DNA of 64,000 nt, taken from positions 124,001 to 188,000 of the forward strand of contig NZ_JAMXKF010000003.1 in the NCBI RefSeq assembly GCF_024220585.1. Direction: 5' to 3'. The translations under genes were made by a program, and so were the position numbers. Positions 8,283 to 16,754 of the stretch are shown here, one piece after another. The stretch comes from Dyadobacter diqingensis (lineage in GTDB: Bacteria > Bacteroidota > Bacteroidia > Cytophagales > Spirosomataceae). The notes under the pieces were generated by a model that worked only from the letters and a program-made list of their open reading frames with translations, made no database searches and had not been told where the DNA came from. Position 1 is the first letter of the stretch; every line of letters starts with the position of its first letter.

Positions 8283-10232
8283 ATGCCTACGGATATACAG
8301 CTCTCACCACTTTGGAAACCCGGTAAAAAACTCACCGAACAGTCGAACCTTAAAAAGTATATGGACTGGCTGTTTGTTAAAAAGGGGTTGTACTTCCGGA
8401 GCTATCATGACTTGTGGGATTGGTCGGTGACCGATGTCGAGGACTTCTGGGAAAGCTTGTGGCAATATTTTAATATCAAATCACACGACATTTATCTGGA
8501 AGTTTTACATCGCCCCAAAAAGGGGATGATCGGGACGCAGTGGTTCCGGCGTGCGAGGCTGAATTATGCCGAACATATTTTCAGAAATAAAACAAAAGAC
8601 CATTCTGCTATTCTTTTCCAGTCGGAACAGCACGGATTGACAAAAATTTCGTGGGAAGAGCTCGAATCAAAGGTAGCAGCAGTCTCTACCTGGCTGCGTC
8701 AGCGGGGTATCAGGCCAGGGGATAGGGTGGCGGCGGTGCTGCCTAATATTCCCCAGGCGGTGGTTGCATTTCTTGCTGTGAATGTAATTGGAGCAGTCTG
8801 GTCAAGCTGTTCACCGGATTTTGGAAAAGCCGGGATTATCGATCGGTTTTCCCAGATTGAGCCCAAGGTACTTTTTGTGGCAGATGGCTATCACTACAAT
8901 GGCAAAACCTACGATACCACCTCCGCTGCGATGGAACTGGGGACTGCTTTGCCATCGGTTAAAGATCTGGTGATGATCTCCAATATTGACTCGGAAGTCA
9001 AACCGGAACGAGTGACCTCCTGGGAAGATATTTTACACCTGCCAAATTTCGGGATCGACTTCGAAGCCGTTCCTTTCGATCATCCGATCTGGGTGCTTTA
9101 TTCATCCGGAACAACGGGAAAGCCCAAGGCGATAACCCACAGTGTTGGGGGCTGTCTGCTGGAACACCTTAAAATTTTATCGATCCATCAAAATGTCAAA
9201 CCTGGTGACCGCTATTTCTGGTATTCCACCACGGGCTGGATGATGTGGAATTATGCGATAGGGTCCATGCTTTCCGGTACTACACTGGTAATCTATGACG
9301 GGTCCCCGAATTACCCTTCCACCCAGGTTTTATGGACGCTGGCTGAGCGTGCGAAAATTACTCATTTCGGCAGTGGCGCAGCGTTTTTTATAGCTTGTAT
9401 GAAAGCAGGCACGAGCATTCCGTCGGAGCGACTTTCGCATTTGGAAACCATAGGTTCAACTGGTTCTCCGCTTCCTCCGGAGGTTTATGAGTGGATTTAT
9501 CAGCATGTTAAGAAAGATGTGCAGCTGATATCTCTGAGTGGAGGAACGGACATTTGCAGTGCTTTTGTGGCCGGAAATCCTATGGAACCGGTTTACGCCG
9601 GCGAAATTCAATGTCGGGCACTGGGTGCCAAGGTAGAAGCTTTTGACGAAAACGGGAATCCGGTTATTGACCAGCTGGGCGAAATGGTCATCAGCCAGCC
9701 CATGCCTTCAATGCCGGTTTACTTTTGGAATGATGAAGATAACGAGCGGTATCAAAGCAGTTATTTTGAAAGTTATCCGAATGTCTGGCGTCATGGCGAC
9801 TGGATTAAAATAACCCCCCGTGGGTCGGTTATTATTTATGGAAGATCGGATGCGACACTCAACCGAGGTGGGGTGAGAATAGGAACGGCGGAGGTTTACA
9901 GCGCAGTCGAGAGTATTCCTGATATCAAAGATAGCCTGGTTGTTTATCTTGAAAAAGAAGACGGCGGAGGTTTTATGCCGCTTTTTGTGGTGTTAGAAGA
10001 AAATAAAAAACTCACGGAAGCATTGAAGGCGGAGATCAAAGAAGTGCTGAGAACGCAGTACAGTCCCCGCCATGTTCCCGACACGATCGAAGCCGTTGCC
10101 GCAATTCCATATACCATTAACGGTAAAAAAATGGAAGCGCCGATCAAAAAAATACTTATGGGTATGGATCCGGCAAAAGCCGTAAGCCGTGACACGATGC
10201 GGAATCCGGAGGCTTTGGATGGGTTTGTATGA
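8283..10232 (+). CDS. aacS: Acetoacetyl-CoA synthetase (acetoacetate-CoA ligase)
   Basis: ATP-dependent ligase that converts acetoacetate and CoA to acetoacetyl-CoA, AMP and pyrophosphate in the cytoplasm. The N-terminal ACAS_N region (WDWSVTDVEDFWESLWQYF) and the 649-residue length are typical of acetoacetate rather than acetate enzymes. The AMP-binding P-loop is LYSSGTTGKPKAITHS (about residues 273-288), with GRSDATLNRGGVRIGTAE as the adenylate-hinge motif and Lys in NGKKMEAPIKK near the C terminus for adenylation. It stands alone. A likely source of acetoacetate is the homogentisate pathway encoded at 24.7-30.5 kb. Confidence 0.92.
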   Translation: MPTDIQLSPLWKPGKKLTEQSNLKKYMDWLFVKKGLYFRSYHDLWDWSVTDVEDFWESLWQYFNIKSHDIYLEVLHRPKKGMIGTQWFRRARLNYAEHIFRNKTKDHSAILFQSEQHGLTKISWEELESKVAAVSTWLRQRGIRPGDRVAAVLPNIPQAVVAFLAVNVIGAVWSSCSPDFGKAGIIDRFSQIEPKVLFVADGYHYNGKTYDTTSAAMELGTALPSVKDLVMISNIDSEVKPERVTSWEDILHLPNFGIDFEAVPFDHPIWVLYSSGTTGKPKAITHSVGGCLLEHLKILSIHQNVKPGDRYFWYSTTGWMMWNYAIGSMLSGTTLVIYDGSPNYPSTQVLWTLAERAKITHFGSGAAFFIACMKAGTSIPSERLSHLETIGSTGSPLPPEVYEWIYQHVKKDVQLISLSGGTDICSAFVAGNPMEPVYAGEIQCRALGAKVEAFDENGNPVIDQLGEMVISQPMPSMPVYFWNDEDNERYQSSYFESYPNVWRHGDWIKITPRGSVIIYGRSDATLNRGGVRIGTAEVYSAVESIPDIKDSLVVYLEKEDGGGFMPLFVVLEENKKLTEALKAEIKEVLRTQYSPRHVPDTIEAVAAIPYTINGKKMEAPIKKILMGMDPAKAVSRDTMRNPEALDGFV

Positions 10233-10250
10233 GTTAAATTAGCCGAGATA

Positions 10251-10284
10251 AAAAAATGGCAGCAAACACTTGCTACCATTTTTT
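10251..10284. terminator. Terminator between acetoacetyl-CoA synthetase and the lipoprotein-like gene
   Basis: AAAAAATGG plus AGCAA (10251-10265) pairs with TTGCT plus CCATTTTTT (10270-10284), with one internal mismatch and a short loop. A- and T-runs on both sides suit a bidirectional terminator between convergent genes. Confidence 0.8.
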
Positions 10285-10285
10285 A

Positions 10286-10714
10286 CTATTGCAAATCGAG
10301 TTTAATTTTTATATTACCCAATGGTAAACAACCAAGTTTTTCTCTGCTTTCTGAGCTAGGATGCAACTTTGTATCAGATCCTGAAAGAATAATCTTCAGA
10401 TCATCCACATAAAGTTCAGCACTATCCGAAAAAGATACTTTTCCTTTACTTAGTTTGGCATAATGATTGTAACCCACACTCCTCTTTTTTGAATATTCAG
10501 AAATCGGTTGAGTGCCTAAAATTGTTAACATTACATCTTGATTCAATATGCCCGTTACTTTAATAATATAACCATTAGGTTTAAAATCGGGCTGGATAAA
10601 AAAGGCGTCCGCATAACATGTTTCAGGTAACACTTGATACTCCCAAATATGACGTTTTTGACAACATGTAAGAGTCTCTGCTACTAAAATTGTGTATAAA
10701 AATATTTTTTTCAT
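10286..10714 (-). CDS. Hypothetical lipoprotein-like protein
   Basis: Not recognised. It encodes 142 residues with a short N-terminal hydrophobic stretch (KKIFLYTILVAETLTCC) ending in two cysteines, which could be a lipoprotein signal although the lipobox is imperfect. The rest looks like a small beta-rich globular domain. The gene is AT-richer than its neighbours and lies 12 bases downstream of a frameshifted small reading frame on the same strand, itself downstream of a decayed metallopeptidase-like fragment, so it seems to be part of an acquired cassette. An immunity-type role is possible by position only. Confidence 0.6.
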   Translation of the reverse strand: MKKIFLYTILVAETLTCCQKRHIWEYQVLPETCYADAFFIQPDFKPNGYIIKVTGILNQDVMLTILGTQPISEYSKKRSVGYNHYAKLSKGKVSFSDSAELYVDDLKIILSGSDTKLHPSSESREKLGCLPLGNIKIKLDLQ

Positions 10715-10726
10715 GTTCCATCTGTT

Positions 10727-10976
10727 TTAATCAAGACACCATATAAACTTCCGATTAATAGTCATACAAATCTGTGCAGCACCGGAATCGGTGTAGTTTT
10801 TGATTTCAATTACAGGAAATAATATGTCATTGGGCCAGACATCCGTTTTTTATACTGGTTTTGAAATGTATATTGATTATTTTGAGTGGGATTGAATTGT
10901 TTCTGTAATATCTTAGAATTGGGTCGTTTAACTGTCGGTCATATAGTACGGCGTTTACAATTGATATCGAGTCCAT
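10727..10976 (-). pseudogene. Small gene interrupted by a one-base shift in an A6 run
   Basis: From an ATG at 10976 a frame reads MDSISIVNAVLYDRQ and on to TSIK at the A6 run (minus strand, bases 10851-10846). In-frame it stops soon after, but removal of one A joins it to a second protein-like frame (TDVWPNDILFPVIEIKN, then YTDSGAAQICMTINRKF) that ends at 10727. The corrected product would be 82 residues. 250 bases minus one is exactly 83 codons. It ends 12 bases before the lipoprotein-like gene, consistent with one operon. A true frameshift, programmed slippage or a sequencing error are all possible; the family is not recognised. Confidence 0.5.
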
Positions 10977-11062
10977 CCTCAAAGAAGTAAGATTAAACAT
11001 TTGACCCTAAGTTATTTAAAAAGTCACTTTGCCTGGTGTTGGATATTTTACACAAAGATTTG

Positions 11063-11263
11063 TCATTTTGGTCTGCCATATAATTTTATAAAAATATTAT
11101 ATGCATTTGAGCGATCAACTACCACTCCGTAAACCATTTTTTCAAATTCCTTTCCCTCTTCTTCGTAATATTCAACGCCTGATAGCAGGTCTCCATAATA
11201 TACGTATTCATGGAGCATGGTTATAGGTAATGGCACTTCCGATACTATGCTATAATATATAGT
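11063..11263 (-). pseudogene. Fragment of a metallopeptidase-like (polymorphic toxin type) C-terminal domain
   Basis: Open frame of 66 codons with protein-like composition and no proper upstream gene: it is closed by a stop just 5' at about 11266. From the ATG at 11218 it reads MLHEYVYYGD, then EYYEEEGKEFEKMVYG. This resembles the HExxHYGD...EEG..FE..VYG pattern I know from zinc-peptidase domains at the ends of Rhs/polymorphic toxins, except that the second metal-binding His is Tyr (HEYVY), a single-base change from HEYVH. Loss of the N-terminal part and the motif suggest a dead remnant. The assignment is from memory of the motif and needs a profile search. Confidence 0.45.
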
Positions 11264-11320
11264 TTATGTATATTTATAATCCAGCATAAGGATTAAGGAG
11301 AAACAAGCGTTAACAGCGTA

Positions 11321-11349
11321 TTTTTAAGTCAAATAAAATTTTAACTTTA
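11321..11349 (+). promoter_or_regulatory. Possible promoter of the S41 protease gene
   Basis: TTTT (11321-11324), 17-base spacer, TAACTTTA (11342-11349): each box is one base off the TTTG / TAnnTTTG consensus. It lies 24 bases before the ATG at 11373. Confidence 0.35.
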
Positions 11350-11372
11350 CTTGTTAAAAAAGTCATTTATAC

Positions 11373-13076
11373 ATGAACCAAGAAATTCCTGAAGAGCCCG
11401 TCCGCAATTCAAAATCAATCATCCGTTTGCCCATTATCATCAGCATTACCCTGGCAGCGGGGATGTTGATAGGGAGCACTTTTTTCAGCGGAGGCAAAAA
11501 GCTGACAGACGTGGCGAAGGGATATGCAAAATTCCGTGAGGTTTTACTTTTGGTGGAAAACAATTATGTCGATTCTGTGAATACAGAGCAGCTGGTTGAT
11601 TATTCCATTTCAAAAATGCTGGAAAAACTGGATCCGCATACGGCATATTTCAATACAGAAGAGGCAACTGCGGCGAGATCACAGCTGGATTCGGGATTTG
11701 ACGGCATTGGCGTTGAGTTCAATATTTACAATGATACAGTTTATGTGGTAACGCCACTGAGCGGCGGCCCGTCGGAAGCGGCAGGTATTCAGAGCGGTGA
11801 CCGCATTATAAAAGTTAATAAAGAGGTGCTGTCTGCACCTGGCGTAACGAATGGCCAGGTTTATAAACTGCTTAGAGGCAAGCGAGGAACCAAGGTTACA
11901 CTGACGATTGAGCGTCTCGGTTTGAAGGATAAAATGAATTTTGAAGTTGTCCGCGATCGTATCCCGACTTATTCAGTCGATGCGGCGTATATGGTTGACA
12001 AAGAAATTGGTTACATCAAAGTGAGCCGTTTCTCAGAAACTACTTTTGACGAATTCAAATCGGCATTAACCACCCTGAAGGCGAACGGCCTTAAAAAACT
12101 GGTGCTGGATCTTCGTGGTAATCCGGGAGGCTACATGGAAAGAGCGACCAGTATGGCAGATGAATTTATTTCAGGAGATAAGCTATTGGTTTACACCGAA
12201 GGAAAGGATAGTCGCTTTGACAGAAAAACGCGCTCACATGTGGAAGGCGGCTTTGAGCAGGGTGCAGTGGTGGTATTGGTCGATGAAGGAAGTGCTTCTG
12301 CTTCTGAAATTCTGGCTGGTGCTTTGCAGGACCATGACCGTGCGCTGATTGTAGGACGCAGATCATACGGAAAAGGATTGGTGCAAATGCCGATCAAACT
12401 TTCGGACGGATCTGAATTACGCCTGACCATTTCGAGATATTATACACCAAGCGGTCGCAGTATCCAGAAACCTTATGAAATGGGCAAGGGAGAAGATTAT
12501 AACCAGGATCTGACGCACCGTTACGACAGCGGAGAATTCTTCAACGCCGACAGCATTAAGTTTGATAAGACAAAAGCCTACAAAACGGATGGTGGAAGGA
12601 CAGTTTATGGCGGTGGGGGAATCATGCCGGATGTGTTTGTGCCAAGGGATACGTTGATGAACAGCAAGTATTTATTTGAGCTGTATGCCAAAAATATTAT
12701 CCGTGAATACGCGCTTCGTTATGCCAACGAGAACCAGAAAAAACTTGAAAAACAAACGTTTAATGAATTCCTGAAAACATTTGAAGTGTCGGATGTGATG
12801 GTTGGGGAGCTGGTTAAAGACGCAACCAGATCAGGGATTAAGTTAAATGAAAAAGAACTGAACCGCTCGAAACCGATCGTGTTATCACAAACCAAGGCGA
12901 TTATCGGGCGTTATGTGTGGGGGCGTAAGCGTAAAAACGGATTGAACAATGAAGTTTATGAAGTGCTTAATCCAACGGACAATGTTTATCAGAATGCGCT
13001 GAAACTTTTTGATAAAGCGGCTGAACTCGAGCACGGAAATTTTAGTAGTTTAAATACAAAAAAGATTGATAAATAG
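11373..13076 (+). CDS. S41-family C-terminal processing peptidase (CtpA/Prc type)
   Basis: Envelope serine protease that trims C termini of exported proteins. A single N-terminal membrane segment (about residues 17-40) anchors it. The N-terminal helical region is followed by a PDZ domain at about 105-185 (GIGVEFNIYNDTVYV, GIQSGDRIIKVN) and the S41 core with the Ser309/Lys334 dyad in GSASASEI and SYGKGLVQ. The final 170 residues are a helical C-terminal extension usual for Bacteroidota CtpA (567 aa). An SDR gene follows 48 bases later and may be cotranscribed. Confidence 0.94.
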   Translation: MNQEIPEEPVRNSKSIIRLPIIISITLAAGMLIGSTFFSGGKKLTDVAKGYAKFREVLLLVENNYVDSVNTEQLVDYSISKMLEKLDPHTAYFNTEEATAARSQLDSGFDGIGVEFNIYNDTVYVVTPLSGGPSEAAGIQSGDRIIKVNKEVLSAPGVTNGQVYKLLRGKRGTKVTLTIERLGLKDKMNFEVVRDRIPTYSVDAAYMVDKEIGYIKVSRFSETTFDEFKSALTTLKANGLKKLVLDLRGNPGGYMERATSMADEFISGDKLLVYTEGKDSRFDRKTRSHVEGGFEQGAVVVLVDEGSASASEILAGALQDHDRALIVGRRSYGKGLVQMPIKLSDGSELRLTISRYYTPSGRSIQKPYEMGKGEDYNQDLTHRYDSGEFFNADSIKFDKTKAYKTDGGRTVYGGGGIMPDVFVPRDTLMNSKYLFELYAKNIIREYALRYANENQKKLEKQTFNEFLKTFEVSDVMVGELVKDATRSGIKLNEKELNRSKPIVLSQTKAIIGRYVWGRKRKNGLNNEVYEVLNPTDNVYQNALKLFDKAAELEHGNFSSLNTKKIDK

Positions 13077-13124
13077 TCGGCGATTGACCCTTCGCGGGAG
13101 TCGTCGATACATACAAAAAATATA

Positions 13125-13877
13125 ATGTCCCGAATTGCATTAATTACCGGAGCAACATCCGGCATAGGAAAAGCCACAGCAGAAGCGTTTGCTGAGGCAG
13201 GTATAGATCTCATATTGTGTGGCCGTCGCCAGGAAAAACTGGAAAGTGTCGTGGCCGAACTATCCGGTAAGGTAAAGACCACGACTTTGCTTTTTGATGT
13301 AAGAAATAAAAAAGCGGTTTTCGATGCGATAGCCTCATTACCCGACGAATGGAAAAATATTGATATACTCGTTAATAATGCCGGTAACGCACATGGCCTT
13401 GGAACCCTTGACGAAGGTGATATTCAGGATTGGGATTCCATGATCGATGGCAATGTGAAGGGCCTCCTTTATGTGTCCAAGGCTATAATTCCTACGCTCA
13501 TTGCCAACGGAAAAGGTCATATTGTCAATATCAGTTCTGTGGCCGGTAAACAGACTTATATCAATGGAGCGGTGTACTGTGCTTCAAAGGCTGCGGTAGA
13601 AGTTTTAAGCGAAGGTATGCGCCTTGAACTGACACAACATGGTATAAAGGTTACCAATGTTGCCCCAGGCGCGGTTGAAACCGAGTTTTCGCTGGTGCGA
13701 TTTAAGGGTGACGAAGAGCGTGCAGAAAAGGTATACCAGGGTTTTGACCCATTACAGGCCAGCGATATTGCCGACACAATTTTATATGCAGTCAATGCCC
13801 CGGCTCGTGTAACGATCGCGGATGTGACCATTCTTGCCGCTGCTCAATCCGCTGCCACAACGATTTACAGAAAATAA
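13125..13877 (+). CDS. Short-chain dehydrogenase/reductase, YdfG-like
   Basis: Classical SDR of 250 aa with an N-terminal cofactor loop GATSGIGKATAEAF, the NNAG motif at residues 84-87, catalytic Ser137/138, Tyr151 and Lys155 (YCASK), and PGAVETEF after the active site. Sequence style matches the YdfG group, which oxidises serine, allo-threonine and 3-hydroxy acids with NADP; the substrate here is inferred only from that similarity. It sits 48 bases after the S41 protease and is closed by a hairpin terminator. Confidence 0.9.
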   Translation: MSRIALITGATSGIGKATAEAFAEAGIDLILCGRRQEKLESVVAELSGKVKTTTLLFDVRNKKAVFDAIASLPDEWKNIDILVNNAGNAHGLGTLDEGDIQDWDSMIDGNVKGLLYVSKAIIPTLIANGKGHIVNISSVAGKQTYINGAVYCASKAAVEVLSEGMRLELTQHGIKVTNVAPGAVETEFSLVRFKGDEERAEKVYQGFDPLQASDIADTILYAVNAPARVTIADVTILAAAQSAATTIYRK

Positions 13878-13897
13878 TAATCAGCGTAAAAATTTAT

Positions 13898-13948
13898 AGA
13901 TCGCTTTTCCGCCAAATAAAATTTGGTAGAAAAGCGATTATTTTTTTG
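13898..13948 (+). terminator. Terminator of the SDR gene
   Basis: GATCGCTTTTC pairs with GAAAAGCGATT across an inner CCAAAT/ATTTGG helix, followed by a T7 run (13941-13947). It lies between the SDR stop and the start of the GntR gene, and overlaps the -33 box of the next promoter. Confidence 0.8.
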
Positions 13949-13974
13949 CAGAATAAAAATTATTTGTACTTTTG
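13945..13974 (+). promoter_or_regulatory. Promoter of the GntR regulator gene
   Basis: TTTG at 13945-13948, 18-base spacer, TACTTTTG at 13967-13974: both boxes match the Bacteroidota consensus exactly. Transcription is expected near 13981, so the ATG pair at 13989/13992 is the start and the upstream TTG at 13923 is not used. Confidence 0.7.
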
Positions 13975-13988
13975 AAACATCAGATGAT

Positions 13989-14660
13989 ATGATGAATAAA
14001 GATACAATTATAAAAAGATTAAGTCTGGCAGATGAAGTTGCCGGAAGGTTGCAGGAGAAAATAACTCTTGGTGAATATGCCATTGGTGAAAAACTGCCGA
14101 CGGAACCCGAGTTGATGGTGGTTTTCGGGGTAGGGCGCTCAACGATACGGGAAGCGGTGCGGAACTTGTCAAATGCCGGACTGGTGCGTGTTCAGCAAGG
14201 ATTAGGAACATTTGTGGAACGTCAACAGGTGACCTCAGAGTCTCTATCGGAGCGGTTTTTGCGGGCGAAAGGGTTGGAACTGAATGAAATTCGCCAGCTT
14301 TTTGAATTGAAAGTGGCTGAAAAGGCTGCGCTGAACAGGACGGACGCGGATATTCTCCAAATGAAAAAGCATCTCGAAGAGCGTCGGAAAATGGCGTTTG
14401 CCAATATTCCGGAAGCGTGTATCCAGGCGGATATTAACTTTCACCTTAGTATTGCTACGGCCTCACAAAGTGAAATCCTGCTGGATATGTACAAAACGGT
14501 GGCGCATCATTTGAAGCAGTATTTTTTAGAATTATTTATAGATACCGAAAGTTTTATCCAGTCGCAGGAGCTGCATGAATCATTGCTGCAAAGCATTGTA
14601 GATCAGAACCCGCAAAAGGCCTGGGAGTGTGCCGCAAGAATAACCGGCCAGCCTGTTTAA
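13989..14660 (+). CDS. GntR-family transcriptional regulator, FadR/FCD subfamily
   Basis: Metabolite-sensing repressor. The N-terminal winged helix-turn-helix covers about residues 10-75 (GEKLPTEPELMVVFGVGRST, then IREAVRNLSNAGLVRVQQG) and a helical FCD ligand-binding domain fills about 95-220. At about 224 aa the length is normal. Start chosen at the first of two adjacent ATGs because the promoter lies just upstream. It precedes an MFS exporter by 24 bases on the same strand, so it probably controls that gene. The effector is unknown. Confidence 0.9.
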   Translation: MMNKDTIIKRLSLADEVAGRLQEKITLGEYAIGEKLPTEPELMVVFGVGRSTIREAVRNLSNAGLVRVQQGLGTFVERQQVTSESLSERFLRAKGLELNEIRQLFELKVAEKAALNRTDADILQMKKHLEERRKMAFANIPEACIQADINFHLSIATASQSEILLDMYKTVAHHLKQYFLELFIDTESFIQSQELHESLLQSIVDQNPQKAWECAARITGQPV

Positions 14661-14684
14661 TATCCGTTTTTAGCATATAAGTTT

Positions 14685-15920
14685 ATGAAAACCATTGAAG
14701 AAAATCCCTCAGGCTCCTATCAGGCGCCCGTGGTCAGTGCCGAACAGGCCGTATTTCCCATCTTATTAGCATTAAGCTTTTCCCATCTCTTAAATGATAC
14801 GCTGCAATCCCTGATTCCCTCGATCTACCCGATGGTAAAGGATTCTTTCCATCTGACTTTTTCGCAAATAGGATTAATCACATTTACGTTTCAGCTAAGC
14901 GCGTCTGTTTTTCAGCCGCTCGTAGGGTTGTATACCGATAAAAAACCGCAACCTTATGCGCTTGCGATAGGGATGTGTTTTACAATGCTAGGGCTGATCT
15001 CATTATCGATGGCACCAAGCTTTGAGATCATTTTGCTTTCTGTTGCTCTGATTGGAATTGGTTCTGCTGTTTTTCATCCGGAAGCTTCCCGGATCGCACG
15101 TATGGCCTCGGGTGGGCGACATGGTATGGCGCAGTCACTTTTCCAGGTTGGGGGTAATGCCGGGAGCTCGCTGGGCCCATTGCTTGCTGCTTTGATTATT
15201 TTACCCTTTGGCCGGTTTCAGATTATCTGGTTCTCACTTGTCGCGTTGCTGGCGATCATCATTTTATCAAAAGTTGGTGGATGGTACAAAAACAATATGC
15301 ACCTGAACCGGAAAAAATCGGGGGGAGCGGTAACAAACGATACTGCACTGAATCTTTCAAAAGGAAAAGTGGCATTTTCAATAGGTGTATTGTTGTTGCT
15401 GATTTTTTCAAAATACATTTACATGGCGAGCCTGACGAGCTATTATACTTTTTACCTGATTCAGAAATTCGGAATTTCTGTACAAAGCTCTCAGATCCAT
15501 TTGTTTATATTTTTATTCTCTGTGGCCGCCGGAACCTTTGTGGGCGGGCCGGTTGGTGACCGCATCGGGCGGAAATATGTGATCTGGATTTCCATTCTTG
15601 GGGTTGCTCCATTTGCCCTGTTGCTGCCATATTGCAATCTTTTCTGGACGGGAGCGCTTACGGTTGTAATCGGTCTTGTATTATCATCGGCGTTTTCAGC
15701 GATCCTTGTTTATGCACAGGAACTGATTCCGGGTAAGGTGGGCATGGTAGCGGGGTTATTCTTCGGTTTTGCTTTCGGAATTGCCGGTATAGGTTCCGCG
15801 ATTCTGGGAAAACTTGCCGATAGCACCAGTATCGAATACGTATTCTGGGTTTGTTCATTCCTACCTCTAATCGGATTATTAACAGGCTTTTTGCCAAATC
15901 TCGAACGGAAGAAAAACTAA
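14685..15920 (+). CDS. MFS transporter, fosmidomycin-resistance (Fsr) type
   Basis: Inner-membrane secondary transporter of 411 aa with about twelve hydrophobic segments. Features of the Fsr family include the opening SFSHLLNDTLQSLIPSIYP, the first-half loop YTDKKPQPYALAIGM and the second-half MFS signature GPVGDRIGRKYVIW. Family members export fosmidomycin and other small compounds; the natural substrate here is not known. It lies 24 bases after the GntR regulator and is closed by a strong hairpin, so the two form a likely regulator-exporter operon. Confidence 0.9.
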   Translation: MKTIEENPSGSYQAPVVSAEQAVFPILLALSFSHLLNDTLQSLIPSIYPMVKDSFHLTFSQIGLITFTFQLSASVFQPLVGLYTDKKPQPYALAIGMCFTMLGLISLSMAPSFEIILLSVALIGIGSAVFHPEASRIARMASGGRHGMAQSLFQVGGNAGSSLGPLLAALIILPFGRFQIIWFSLVALLAIIILSKVGGWYKNNMHLNRKKSGGAVTNDTALNLSKGKVAFSIGVLLLLIFSKYIYMASLTSYYTFYLIQKFGISVQSSQIHLFIFLFSVAAGTFVGGPVGDRIGRKYVIWISILGVAPFALLLPYCNLFWTGALTVVIGLVLSSAFSAILVYAQELIPGKVGMVAGLFFGFAFGIAGIGSAILGKLADSTSIEYVFWVCSFLPLIGLLTGFLPNLERKKN

Positions 15921-15945
15921 GGTTTAAACGCAGAGGTAGTTGAGT

Positions 15946-15998
15946 TAAAAAAGGAGTTTCGTCGAGAGATTGTTAGTTCTCGGCGAAACTCCTTTTTC
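15946..15998. terminator. Terminator between the MFS gene and M23 peptidase gene
   Basis: Long stem: AAAAAAGGAGTTTCGTCGAGA (from about 15947) pairs with TCTCGGCGAAACTCCTTTTT (to about 15997), with one G-T pair and a loop of about 8 bases. It separates two convergent genes. Confidence 0.85.
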
Positions 15999-16015
15999 TT
16001 TCGTTACCCATTGCA

Positions 16016-16687
16016 TTAAACAGTAATCCGTAAGATCAGGTTTGGGTCGGGGCACAGGGATAGGAAATAATTTCTGTCGGGGAGGCTGCTCACGCCCGGG
16101 AAATCTCCCTGGGCGTTGCCGATGTCGCTGATAACCTGAAAATGAAGGTGTGGCGGCCAGTCACCGTTTTCAGGATAAGATCCGATCTCGGCAATCTTTT
16201 CGCCAGCGGTAAATGTTTTTCCTACAAATAATCCGTCGAGGGACTGTAAAGAAAGATGGCCGTACAAGGTGTAGAAACGGGTAGCTTCCAATGCATGTGC
16301 CAGGATAATCGTCGGACCATAATCCCCGAAGTGATTGTTAAAGGCAAAACCATGGATCTCGCCGTCCAGCGGAGTGTAAACCGGTTCGCCGGCATCTGCC
16401 CATAGATCCGTTCCCAGGTGAATACTTCTTGGATTTTCCTGACTGGTAAAATGTTCGCGTTGTCGGTAAATGACACGGTTTTCGTCATATCCGCCAATGC
16501 CGATATATTGGCTTTTTGACAACATCGTATCGAAAACATAGGTAGAAAATACATCCGTTTCCGTCAGATCCTGTTTAAGAAGATCTTTATTGGTTGCTGA
16601 AAAATCCAATTTTTTGTAAGGTTTATGGCTAGCAATAACCTTTTCAAAATGAGGATGGCCGCGGAGTATTTCTGATAATGTTTTCAT
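16016..16687 (-). CDS. M23-family peptidase without signal peptide
   Basis: Zinc peptidase domain of the LytM/lysostaphin fold with ligands in HLGTDLW (His, Asp) and PPHLHFQ (His), plus the conserved LYGHLS. The 223-residue protein shows no signal peptide or membrane segment, unlike cell-wall M23 enzymes, so a cytoplasmic role is likely. Related forms in Bacteroidota occur as domains linked to aminotransferases or kinases; no such partner is seen here. It converges on the MFS gene. Confidence 0.85.
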   Translation of the reverse strand: MKTLSEILRGHPHFEKVIASHKPYKKLDFSATNKDLLKQDLTETDVFSTYVFDTMLSKSQYIGIGGYDENRVIYRQREHFTSQENPRSIHLGTDLWADAGEPVYTPLDGEIHGFAFNNHFGDYGPTIILAHALEATRFYTLYGHLSLQSLDGLFVGKTFTAGEKIAEIGSYPENGDWPPHLHFQVISDIGNAQGDFPGVSSLPDRNYFLSLCPDPNLILRITV

Positions 16688-16701
16688 GATGCAAAAGGTA
16701 T

Positions 16702-16740
16702 AAAAAAGGCAGTACCCTAATGACGCGGATACTGCCTTTT
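16702..16740 (-). terminator. Terminator of the metzincin gene
   Basis: On the minus strand, AAAAGGCAGTA (16740-16730) pairs with TACTGCCTTTT (16714-16704) around a 15-base loop and is followed by a T-run. It lies 15 bases after the stop of the metalloprotease gene and before the M23 start. Confidence 0.75.
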
Positions 16741-16754
16741 ATGCTTTCGTTTTG

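Noticed and set aside
8033..8326. 97-codon frame before acetoacetyl-CoA synthetase
   Set aside because: It overlaps a promoter and the real gene start, and its composition is not protein-like.
13923..13988. N-terminal extension of the GntR regulator from a TTG
   Set aside because: It would be translated through the upstream terminator and the gene's own promoter.
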